In this document: positions 45,656 to 56,757 of the stretch, in pieces
Layout: each line of letters begins with the position of its first letter
Numbering within the stretch: the first letter of the stretch is position 1
NCBI GenBank assembly: GCA_003952965.2
Contig: CM025854.1
Location: 6,234,725 to 6,298,724, forward strand
DNA from: Morella rubra
Lineage: Eukaryota; Streptophyta; Magnoliopsida; Fagales; Myricaceae
DNA: 64,000 nt
Direction of reading: 5' to 3'
Made by a program: the position numbers and the translations under genes
Notes under the pieces: model-generated
Databases searched by the model: none
Told to the model about the DNA's origin: nothing
The model's input: the letters and a program-made list of their open reading frames with translations, nothing else

Positions 45656-46819
45656 TGTTAGGATCCCCGGTCAAGGACTCCAAAACAATCACCAACTCCT
45701 CCACGCGATCCACTCCAACACCACAATCGATCCTCCCGAACCGTTTCCAGTAACACACGAGCATGTAAATAGGATCTAACACACAAGAAATGAAGAATAC
45801 CTCACTGTTATTACGAAGAACGTGGTCTAAGGATTATTAGTCCTTCCGAACCACAAGAATACTCGTACAAGGGTTATTAGCCCAAGCACGCCCAACTCGA
45901 GAGGTTATTAGCCCCCAAGTCTAGTGGCATAAACGTGCCTATGCCTGGCCAACACTCACAAGCTCTCTAAGCTTACAAAACACAACTCTCTAAATGAATG
46001 ACTACTAATGCTTCTGAGGGGTGCTTATATAGGCATCCTCAGGAGCTTACAAAATCCTACCAACCCAATCAATCAAATCTAAATAAAATCTTTAAGATTC
46101 TAAAGAAATAATTCATAGAATCAAGGAAATTTGACGACACATGCCTAAAACAATTCAACTGAAAAGGAAAACTAATCTTCTAGAGTTTAGGAGAAATATC
46201 TTAAATCTAGAAGATATGATTTATTCAATCACTCACCACAAGGAAATCAATCTTTGAAGATATCTCCATAAAGCACTTGATCTCGTCGTCGTCTGTAGCC
46301 CTACACGGTGGCGCCGCTGCCATTCTCCTCCATAGGTGGTGATGTTCCTCCGACTCCCCAGGCCATGCTCGTCACATCCCGCTCGGTCACTGCTAAGGGT
46401 GACAGTGCTCCGCTGCCGGCAGTGGCTGCTGTGGGTAGAGACTCTTGATCATCTGCTGCTAGTTGGCTTGGCTGGTGGCCAAGGTCTTGCTATGGCACTA
46501 TGTCAAGGTAAGTCTCGGTGCTAGCCATGGGCTTGCCATGGCATGTCTACGGCTGGCTAGCTGGCATGCCAGACATGGGCATTGCTGGGCTATCATGGCT
46601 TGTTAGGGGTGTTGGTGCGCCTCACTTACGTGCGCGCGCTGATGCCATGGCATGTCTGTGGTGCTTTGGCCACGCGCGCTATGGGCGTGTCATGTGCTCT
46701 TACCGCACGCGTTGTGGGCATGTCAGGGCGCCCATGAGTGTCACTGGCGCCACATCTCGCAACTTATCCTCCCACTCGTGGCCATGTAGGCCATGGTCTT
46801 CACTCTTGGGATCCTTTCA
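45656..46819 (-). repeat. 5' LTR of Gypsy element
   Basis: 1,164 bp. Partner of 39387-40514, starting TGTTAGGATCCCCGG and ending TTGGGATCCTTTCA on the plus strand. Confidence 0.9.
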
Positions 46820-49000
46820 CCGCGCTTTGCGTGACAACACGCGCGAGCCATGCACGCTGGAATTTCCACCACACATTGCTCGAGTGAGCGATGCATGCTG
46901 GAATTTTCAGCGCACACTGCTTGCGCCCTGCGCGCCAGATACCAAGAGAAGAAACCATACTCAAGTAACAAGTGACCATGTAAATACAACACTAGTTGCC
47001 ATTGGAGTACCACAGAAAGCTGAATTTATTGCTTACATCGTCACAAAAGAAATCAATAAATAATACTTATGTTTCTAGGCCAATAGATATACTTAACACA
47101 AACATCCCAACATCCAAAATCCTAAAATTCTAAAATAGAGATTTAAGCGAAATGTGAGTTCAATCTCTACAACAGTTTGACTATTGCGGTTTCATCAAAT
47201 TATTCACATTAGCCAAGAGGAATAGGCTTTCAGTTTTTTCTTGTCGAAATGTTCAAATTTTCCTTGCTCACCAGGGAACAAATAAACAACCATCCTTGTG
47301 TCACCCATCTAACTCTAAAGACCAAAAGGCTAGTGACCAAAGCTCTATTACCCCCAAAAGGAGCAGTAAAATATTATACCAGAAAGAGTACAATGGCTTA
47401 CCTGCGAATCGATGTAGAATCATAGAAGAAGACCACAAGCTAGATCAGAGTATTGAAGTGTGGGAATGAGGAGCGAGATCGTGCTGGGGAGAACGATCAG
47501 AGGGGCGAAGTGTTCTACCAGAAAAGACCGGCGAAATCGTGAAAGAGAGAGAGGGACTAAGGGATTTGGGGGGAGAATTGACGTGGCAAGTTTTATTTAA
47601 AGATGTGTTCTATTTGAATGAGACTGGGTTGAATGGCTAACACGCAATTTTTCAGCCTGAGCATTGGAAATAATTTTCATAGGGCCGAGAGCAAATTATC
47701 TGGACTCCGTAGGGGCCAAATTGAATTGTTTGGTCTTCGAAAAGGGTATCCAAGGATTGAAAATGTCAAAATGAGATATTTTCTGAGTTCTCAAACATAG
47801 CCATGATTTTGTCACCCGGTTTGTCACTATAAACTCGTCACCAAAGATTCCAAATAAAAAATTATGAGTTTTGTCACATAAACCCATAGGAAAGCACCAG
47901 TTATACAAACAAATTATGATTAGGTATAAGAAAACGTTATAATCACCACAGTCAGACAACGTTAAAAAAATGAAGTTCATAACCTAGATTATCTTCATCT
48001 TTGGGGTAATCGAATATTAAAGTCACAGTTGACTTAAATTAAAGAAAGACACAAATCTTATATAGAAAATGACGAAGCTGAGCTTTCCAGAAATGACAAA
48101 AAGAGAAGTTCAGGCTAAGGTGTAATTAGCTATTAAAGTTGTGGGTGCCGTCAATCGGAGAGATTAACACTACGAGAAATTTCATCTTTGGTGACAAAAA
48201 AAAATGATTTTGTCACAGTTTGTCACCATAAGCCAGTCACAAAAGATTTCAGGTGACAAATTATAAGCTTCATCATTCAAAACCATCCGGATGCACTAGT
48301 TATGAATAAGTGTAAGTACATGATATAATCACCACAGTCACACAACATTAACAAACGAAGCTGATATCCTAGATTATCTTCATCTTTGGGGGAATCAAAT
48401 ATTAAATTCGCGGTAGACTTGGATTAATGAGAGACACAAATCTTATAGAAAAAATGATGAAGTTGAGTTGTTCAAAGAGGAAAAAAAGAGTAGTTCAAGC
48501 TGAGCTGTAAACAAATATTGAAGTCGCAGTTACCGTCAATTAAGGAGATTCACTACGAGAAATTTCATCTTTGGTGACAAAAAATTTGTCCCCAAAAGCA
48601 CATTTTGATATCAAAGGTTTTGGATCAGAAAATTGATTTTATCACCTAGCTTGTCAGTATAAGCCAGTCACCAAAGATTTAAGGTGACAAAGTATGAGTT
48701 TCATCACGCAAAATCGCTTGGACGCACCATTTATAGGTCTGAACGGTTTTCCGTTCGATCCGTCACGCCTCAGTTCTTTCACTTCATTGTCACTGAATAC
48801 ACACTCATGCCTACGTAATCATCACCTCAGACATTTTAAAAGCCTTATTTAATTTGTTAAATAGATAATGGAGCGTATAGGTTTGTTTGTTTAGTATTTA
48901 TCTTTATCCATTGTGTTCATCCTTATCCTATCCCCCTTGACTTCACATGAAAGTTGAGGGTGAAATTTCTTATTAGAACCAACGTAGATTAGTGACTTGC
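46820..49000. other. Repeat-rich spacer
   Basis: No gene is recognised. 46820-47800 is unassigned and ends CTCAAACATAGCC, the complement of the GGCTATGTTTGAGAG seen at 37709, so it may include an inserted small element. From 47800 on it is dominated by the repeat family described at 47800-48760. Confidence 0.4.
47800..48760 (+). repeat. Tandem ~383-bp repeat with CACTACGAGAAATTTCATC
   Basis: Two clear units start with CACTACGAGAAATTTCATC at 48168 and 48551 (period 383 bp), preceded by a partial unit. Each contains TTTGTCACC...AAGCC.GTCACCAAAGATTT, CACCACAGTCA.ACAAC and TAGATTATCTTCATCTTTGG blocks. The opening resembles a CACTA terminus, but no paired inverted end is found. Related single units occur at 33.3-33.9 and 25.7 kb. 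Confidence 0.75.
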
Positions 49001-49009
49001 TATATCAAA

Positions 49010-49584
49010 GGCTTATTAGTCCTTGGGTATAGTTGGATCTCAAACTGGTCCTTAGGTATAGCTGGATCTCGAATTGGTCTTTCAGATTTATTTCGTCCTA
49101 AACTAGTTTCTAGGAAATCCTTCGTGTCCTAGAGTATTCATTCTCTCAACTCGATTGGCCGTGTTTACGAGATAAATCCCATGCGGCTAATGGGTACATA
49201 TTACTACCGATCGCAAACAGCCATGTATCTTCAAGACACTCAAACTGTCAAATTGGACAGGTGGCTGTTCATTTAAAATTCACATCAAACTATTTATGCC
49301 ACCTAAACCTAAAACACCAACTCATAACACCATGTTGGACACGTATTTTGTAAAGACAACGCACTCCCGAATGACTATAGGCCATGTGGCTGCTTGCTAT
49401 TGGTGGTGAAGTGCCTGCATGAGCCACATGTAACTTATTATGTTAACGGGGCTAACCGAATTAATGAATAACTACTCCAGGACATAAAGGATTCTTTAAG
49501 AATTAGAATATAATGAAATAAACCCTGAGGAACGGTATGAGATTTGATCATGCATACCTCAGGGACTATTTGTCTAATTAAGGC
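49010..49584. mobile_element. Nonautonomous MULE-like element, 575 bp
   Basis: Long inverted ends of about 120 bp: the left begins GGCTTATTAGTCCTTGGG with TCCTAGAGTATTCATTC at ~49130, and the right is its diverged complement (AATGAATAACTACTCCAGGA ... GGGACTATTTGTCTAATT). 9-bp flanks TATATCAAA (49001-49009) and TATATTAAA (49585-49593) match at 8 of 9. No coding. Confidence 0.75.
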
Positions 49585-49593
49585 TATATTAAA

Positions 49594-51837
49594 TCATGTG
49601 TATTTTCCTTTTTAAGGAATAGACTTGATTTGGGCCAAGTTTGCAAACCAAGATTTTTTGATAATTTTAGAAATGTTGTTAAAATTTCAGTTGAATAGAG
49701 TTTTATTAGTTTTTGAGAAAAAATAGTGAAAAATAAAATTGTAAAGAAGTGGGTGAAAAAGTGAAGGAAAAAATGATTTCAATGAATTTTTTTATGTTTA
49801 TTATAATAAAAAGAGATTATTTGATAAAGGGAGATAGATTATTTTGAAGTTTTTTTGTTATTATTTTTTGTTCATATTTTCTCAATATTTTAGGTTTTCA
49901 AACACTACTATTTTCCAATTGAAAGTTGCTATATTGGTTGGCGCATTTTAATTAACATAAGTGAAATTTTTTGGGAGACGTACAAAAATTTTTTAGCTTT
50001 TAAAAAATTTTCCTAGAGAAACGAACCGGTTTTGAACCTTCAAACCACGAACTGAATAGTTGGCCTGTCGTTTGAGGTCCTTATCATATGTATTCAATCT
50101 TAGGCAAATAGGTTTTGGATTTAGAACTTGAGCGGAAGTTGACTTAAGATTGAAAAACACACAATTTAATCTTATACAAAAAAACGATGAAGCTGAGCTG
50201 TACAACTCGTTGTTCAATGAGGATTTACAGTATTCTGGTAATATTGAGGAGCCAGCCACAGCTGGCCACCTGATCTATTATAATCTAATCTAACCTGATT
50301 TAAAAAAATTGCAGCAGCACTGTACGTGTCCAAAGCAAACACGATTCAATTCACCGCATATTACAAAAAACCACCCTATGTCGAATTGTTCATGGACAAA
50401 TATTTGATATAGTCCACAAAAGACCATACATTCATTATACCTTCAGGATAATAGAGATCCCTTGAAAAAATCCTAGTCCACCAAACCTGCCACCCAAACT
50501 TATGTTTCGGAAGCAAAAATTTTAAGAATTTTGAATTTTTAAGATAAAATTTTTAGTTTGATTTTTATAGGGATTTGTAAAAATTTGATGAAAAAGTTCA
50601 AAAATAAAGAGAGATAGATTTGATGAAATTTTTTAATGAAAAAATAATATAATTTGTTAAAAAATAAAGAGAAATATGATTTGATATGATTTTTTTTAAT
50701 CATAAAAGTATTGAAGTTGGTGTGAAAATGTGTTGAAATTTTTGTAAAAATTTTGTGATTTTATTATTTGGTTATCAAATCTTGAAATGTCATTTTGATG
50801 AGGTTACAATTTGGTGGCTCTCACCATTCTATCGTCCACATGATAAGCTTAATGTGTAAAACTACATAAAAAAATTATAATATCTTTTTTTATAATTTAA
50901 CATTTTTATTCAATTTATGACTTACTAATTTAATTTATTTTTATAATTATAACTTTTATTAAGATTTAGATAGCTACATGCCACGTGACCATACAATATT
51001 GCAAGCATAATCTAAACTTAAACAGTGATTTGTTAATTTTAAAACTCATGTGTTTAAAATTCTATAGAACTCAGATAATAATTTTGAAATTTCCCTTTAT
51101 CAGACAAACCCAATAAGTGTCAACGATCATTTTGTAAACCCCAAGGACAATATTTTCAAATGGGTTTTTGAATCAAAACCCAAGGAACAAATGAGTACTT
51201 AATCCTATTAACTTTATGTTAATAATTAAGTATTTATATCCCGTGACGATTCAGAATAGCAACAAGGCGGTACTTTCTTCATTGCAGGGTATGTGGCTCT
51301 AAGACGATAATTCAGCTGGATATGGTACATAGGAGAATCATCAAAGTTGTCAAACAGCAATCACCAAACCTTTTTTTGTAATTAAAAAATCGAAAACTTT
51401 AGAGATGCGATAAAATAAAAGAACTGTTCAGAAGCTCCAAAAAGGAGATTTTTAGAGTTCGAATGGTCGACTTCGTTGTATTTGAAGCCACCTTATATAC
51501 ATTGTCTGCATCCGTACATGAATCGCAATGGCGAAGGAGCACAAATCTCCATCAAACAATTAGCCGATTCTTTACATAGCCACCCGTCATTACACCCCAA
51601 CATTAACTGCAAAACTCTAACCAACAAACTCACTATTCCATGCCAATCCAGATGGATAAGTATTAGACCAGCACAAAACTTTCACTCGTTTCAAAATAAG
51701 CTGGTCTTAAATTTTTCTTTTATCCAAAGACAGTTTAAAGTATGCATAATAAAATGGACAAATTGCAATACAAGAAAATTCCAAAGATGGAGTGGTGAAA
51801 CGGATATACCATACAAGAAAAGCAAAAAGGGACCTGC
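49594..51837. other. AT-rich spacer and VPS32 3' side
   Basis: 49960-50340 carries dispersed repeat units shared with 25.5 and 33.9 kb (GAGGAGCCAGCCACAGCTG at 50246, near-identical to 33945). 50500-51250 is AT-rich without features. The last 200 bp before 51838 should include the VPS32 3' UTR. Confidence 0.45.
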
Positions 51838-54712
51838 TCAGAGTGCCATCTCAGCCTGAAGTGCAGCCAGTTCATCTTCCTCAGCTGTACGCTTTGGCAC
51901 AGGACGATTTCGTTGTTGGCCAACAGGGACCTGCACCGGAGCTGCAGGAGCAGTTGTTGCTGGCTGAAGAAGCTGTTCTTCCAGCTCAGCACCTTCCAGC
52001 TCTTCGAGTTCTGCTTCCAGTTCATCCTGCAATGACAAAAAGGTGTAGTGTCTCCAGCATAGAATAATAAAGCTCAACTAATGGTTCCAAAGAGAGAACA
52101 AAACGTGCTTTCTTTCTTGGCAGCGACTAGACCCAATACAAATTTGCAAAAACATCAATAGATCAATAACCTCATCAAAATCGGCTGCTGCACCAATTGG
52201 AGCTGACAATGCTTCCTGAATCTGTTTCATGTTTTCTGTCTGCTCGTTGATCTCATCCATGGTCTTGTCCACATCATCAATATTCCTGTCAAATGGGAAG
52301 ATGATTGCAATCAAACAGCTAATGAATATCAAGTGGCAGCAATAAGAATAACTAGAAACAGTTCCAACAACAATCATTTTAGAGAGCTTCGTTGAAAGCA
52401 TTTAAGGGAAAGCAGGCTTCCATTGAGGCTTAGGATAGGATCTATGGAGTCAGCTTCCATATCAAAATGAAAATTGCTATCAGACCATGAATCCAAGAAT
52501 CACCATGTTTAATGAAGCTATTAAAAAGTGTATGAAGAACAAATAGCCAGATAAGAAATAAATTAATAACAAATACAGAATAAAACTGATTATACTACAT
52601 ACGTGGCCTTTTGCATTGCCTTCATTGCAGAAGCTCCAGTTCTCAATGCATCTACAGTCTCTGTAGTAGCCTTTGCACCTTCCAACAGTATCATCTGCAA
52701 CATTTATACAGGACCAATTCTAGTGTCATCCCATCCACCAAACAAGAAATAGATCTGATCTTCCCTTCCTCTCTCTCATTACTGTCTAAAGTACTAGTAA
52801 ATAAATTTATATAAAGCACACCTGGTCATGGATACGCAATTGGAAATTTCCAAGTTGCTCTATCTGCTGCTCGTATAGCCTCTTCCTCTTCAAACATTGT
52901 ATAGCCGCTACATGACAGCAGGACAAGTTAGATTCCCACCCATTAACAATGCGAATTTGCCAATGAGGCATGAAAGATCCAAAATCCAAAATAATTGGGT
53001 TCAACCATAGCACTTGTTCATAGTATCCAACTCAGACGATATCAAGAGACTTTATCATCAAGATTCAGAAATTAAGACACAATACAAGAACGTCAACAAC
53101 AACATCGTCTTTCATTCTCCAAGAATTCCGAAGAAACATAAATATATCAATCTTTGACATTTGAGTAATGCTTTCTAATATCACAGGACCATATCCAATA
53201 TTGACAAATTCCTAACAAAACAATGATTGAGAACTGCAGTGGTGAAAATTTGAATGCGAAGGACCCTCAATGTGAAGTTCCTCAAGCTTCGGATTCAAGC
53301 CACATATAGTTCAGTATATTCATTCTGTTACACTACAATATCGGCTCTGCATGATAAAACCAACAGGAGTCTCATCAGAAACAAGCAGCTTTAAGTGTAC
53401 TCAGTCTACATAGCAAAGTAGAAAAGCGGTATCATTTTTCTTATATAATCCAAAACTTAATCCTCAATTGAGTATACACACATTACACAACTGCAACTCT
53501 TTATGCTGGAAACTTCAATGGAATTCCTTGCTACAACAATTCAAGATGAAATCCAACAACAGAAAGCTAAAATTCTCCAGACAAGACATGAATGCGCTAT
53601 CCAACCATACCCCTTTTGTTCTTAGCTCTTGTGAACTCCTTGGCCTTTTCAACCTCTCCAGCAGCCTTTTTTACAAGTACTTTCTCCTTTTTCTCTAGCA
53701 TTTCAAGAGTCTATACATTTTGGGGAGTAAAGAGGTAAAGCAAATTAGTGATCAATCATAAAGTTAACAAATAAATAGTTAACTATACACAACAACAAGA
53801 AACAGTACCAATTAGCAAACTGATCGCAAAATCAATGCAATAACACAACCAAGAAGTTCTATGCTTTATCTATGAATCAAGCAACTTCAAAAAAAGAATC
53901 AATACAGTAGCTGCTGCAATAGAAAAAATCAGCAAGAAATGAGTAAATACCAACGAACTTTCTTTTGTTCCTCAAAGTTTTTTTCCTCCCTAACATCAAC
54001 TCTTTTTAGAACTTCCTTATTGGTCACATAGTTCGAATATGAAAACAACTTCTTCAAAGCACTAAATTCCACAAAGGCCAATTACAGATCTCATTCAACT
54101 TCAGGGCATGAGGATAAAAAATATTTGGGCACTCTTTTGAATTGCTTATCTAACATAGCTTTGGTTTCAGTTGACAACTACAACTTCAAAATTTTCCAGA
54201 GTACCCCAAGAAAATCAAAGAATTGAACATTGACAGACTATCATCCGAAAATGTTCACTCAGTTGCTCATTCCTGAGTCTTATAATTGTTTCCCTGGCGT
54301 CTTTTTGTGAAATGCGTAGCAATCAACTTTTGTATTTTCTGTGCTCCATGAATATTCATGCTCCAAAAATTTTCATCATTTATGTAAACACATCACTGTG
54401 CCACAAGATCCATAACAGTTCCTTCAAAAAAGCAATTGAATTTCGCAAACCTTCAATTAAAGGACAGGATGCTTGAATTCTATAAATCCTAAACTGCTCT
54501 CATGAATACCTATCCTAGTACAGTGAAGTATACTCCAAATTCCTCAAAGTAAAGATTCAGATTTATCAGATCGGAAATGCACCGAATAAATAATATGTGA
54601 ATAAATCAAATAACTAATACATCCGCGATCCTGATCATACCTCGTTCAATTTGTCTAACGTAGCTAACGCATTCGTTTCCTGTTTAGGTTTTCCGAAGAG
54701 CCGGTTAAACAT
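51838..54712 (-). CDS. VPS32: ESCRT-III core subunit VPS32/SNF7 (CHMP4-like)
   Basis: An ESCRT-III subunit that polymerises on endosomal membranes to drive multivesicular-body budding. Six exons on the minus strand: 54712-54641, 53710-53611, 52907-52822, 52694-52603, 52285-52171 and 52026-51838. They total 654 bp (217 aa), and all junctions are GT-AG and in phase. It begins MFNRLFGKPKQETNALATLD. The basic N-terminal helical hairpin includes NKRAAIQCLKRKRLYEQQIE. The middle contains DDVDKTMDEINEQTENMKQI. The acidic C-terminal tail has LEAELEELEGAELEEQLL and ends EDELAALQAEMAL, the position of the Bro1/ALIX-binding helix in CHMP4 proteins. Length and exon pattern fit the plant VPS32 family. The gene looks intact and functional. 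Plants often have two paralogues (VPS32.1/.2), and I cannot say which this is. Confidence 0.95.
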
Positions 54713-56757
54713 GGTTGATTCTCACCGATTAAACTGACTTGATCTTCTGCAACAAGATTCCACCAAAAGAAGTAATATTTCAATATACGTGATGGATTAT
54801 TTCATCACAAAATTCGAAAGAACGGATAACGGAGGAGAATTATGAACATAGTTAGACATGTACGGACCCTATAAATGGAGGTTCTTGCTTGACGAGTGAG
54901 GAATCCAATGAGAGATTAGGGCTTTGGATCTGCGAATTATATGAGAGAGAGAAAGAGACGGGTGGTTTCCTTGTGGATTTCTTCGGCGTGTTGGAGATTG
55001 GGGATGGGAAGCTGCTTTGCCTTTTCTTCACGTAGTTGTCTGTTGGGAGTCAGCGGCTTTCCACGTGTCAGTGGCCTGTGGAGTGTGGGTCCCGCGATTA
55101 GCGAGGTTGTATGCCTTTGATCAGTTTGATTTACCCGGAGGGGTAAAACGATGCCGTTCTCATCCTTCTTCCCGCTACTTCGATCCCTTCGTGTACCGAT
55201 TTGGACGTTATAGTTGGCTACTCGGAATGACCGACTCGGGAGCGTCTCCCATTCGCAGAGTTTCTTTTTCGGTGGTGCAACCACTTCGACATTGACTTGT
55301 TTTGTCGATCTGAATGACTTGGTCTTCTTCTATCTTCCAAAACATCTTTCTGTATATACACACACACACACATAAAAAAGCATCTCACTAGACTCCAAAG
55401 TAAAAGAAGCAACCGGATCCACTCTATTTAGCGTTCTGCTACCATATGCTTGGGTATTGAATGTTTTCAACTTTCTTAAAAAATTAACCATAAAAAAAAT
55501 CTCAAAACTCAAAAATGTTACAACCAACGATCAAAATTTTATAATTTTCTACAGATCCAACAACTTTTTATACAATTTTAATACATTTTGATTAAAAAAA
55601 ATTACACCAAATATTCTCCCTTCTTACTTTTTAATTAATTCTATTACTTTTTTATTACAAAATTCATAACATTTTATTTTATTTATTTTTTAACGAAGAC
55701 TAATAAAAATTATTCTACAATTAAATATTCTTCAACTTTTTCTTCAATTTTTTTTTAAAAATCCTATAAAAAGTCAAACTCAAACATTTTTTCTTACAAT
55801 TTATTTGTCAAATTACAATTCTTATTGATACAAAGTTTTTTCCTATTGACTTTGGAGAAACTGCTTGTGAGTTGCAAAGAAATTGGTACTCGGACATACT
55901 CACGATATCAGAGAAATACAAGCACAAAGAAACGAACTCAATGCCCAAACAGGATCTAAAATTACCCACTGACACATCATGTTATCTTAATTTTCTCGTG
56001 GAGATCACCCGTTTTTTTTGTCGGTGGGATTCACATTGTGATGGTTTTGACTTTTGGAGCGTACTGTTACACAAAATGCTGGAGGAAATGCTCCATGCTG
56101 AGGCCATGGCTCGTCGGCATCAGTCGTCACTCGGTTATTAGTTATCGCGCGAGTGTGATACAGCCCGAAGCCTGACATTATTACAACAACGATTTATGGC
56201 TCTCTTCAGTTTTCACCTAACCCCACGGTCGGTGTAATGCCCCCGGACTTCCAATTGGCCCACATCGTCCTTCGTTACCATATTCGCGGAAGGAAGTTTT
56301 CAAACCAAAATTTAAGTTAAAATTTTCCTTTTCCAAACTTAGGTCGATGAGGTTTGTTTTTTCAATATTTTAAAATATGAAAATTTTTAATAAAATAAAT
56401 ATATTTTAAAATTTTTAATTTATAAATATATATTTTTAATTTTTATAAATTTTAATAAAATAAATATTTTAAAAATATTTTTTTAAATTTTAACAAATAA
56501 ACACCCTCCTTTAATATGGGTGTTTGGACGTCAAAATGTTAAGATTTTGATTTATGAAAATTAGTAAAAAAAAATGAAAATAATTCGATTGAATTTTTGT
56601 TTATAATTATTTTATTACCAAAAATTTGGCATGCAACGCGAAAACAGACATCCACAACCTCATTGGCTTCCCTCCCACCAAACACACTGAGTCTGTGAAC
56701 ACCTTCTCATTGTCTTCCAATTCAATTGCAAGTCGCCTGAAGTTTCATTCAGAATCA
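54713..56757. other. Region between VPS32 and the amidohydrolase
   Basis: The first ~250 bp is the probable VPS32 5' UTR/promoter side (minus), and the two neighbours are divergently oriented. A (CA)n microsatellite lies at 55355-55372. 55480-55830 and 56300-56600 are strongly AT-rich. An in-frame ATG at 56626 precedes the chosen start of the next gene. No other gene is recognised. Confidence 0.5.

Larger units (their letters stand above)
39387..46819 (-). mobile_element. Ty3/Gypsy chromovirus LTR retrotransposon, decayed
   Basis: A 7.43-kb element on the minus strand with LTRs at 45656-46819 (5') and 39387-40514 (3'), both TG...CA bounded. The order gag, zinc knuckle, protease, RT, RNase H, integrase, chromodomain is Ty3/Gypsy chromovirus. 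A purine-rich polypurine tract (CATGGAAGGGGGAA on the minus strand, 40515-40528) abuts the 3' LTR. The 5' LTR is followed by AATTGGTGCTTTC, a primer-binding region not of the common initiator-Met type. Five-base flanks TCGCA and CCGCG agree at only 3 of 5 positions. LTR divergence and many frameshifts show it is old and inactive. Confidence 0.9.

Noticed and set aside
55017..55295. 92-aa frame in the VPS32 promoter region
   Set aside because: No recognisable domain, no upstream or downstream gene context, and it overlaps the likely VPS32 5' flank.
56626..56757. Upstream in-frame ATG for the IAA-amino acid hydrolase
   Set aside because: It would add 44 residues in front of a good signal peptide. 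Family members start at the equivalent of 56758.
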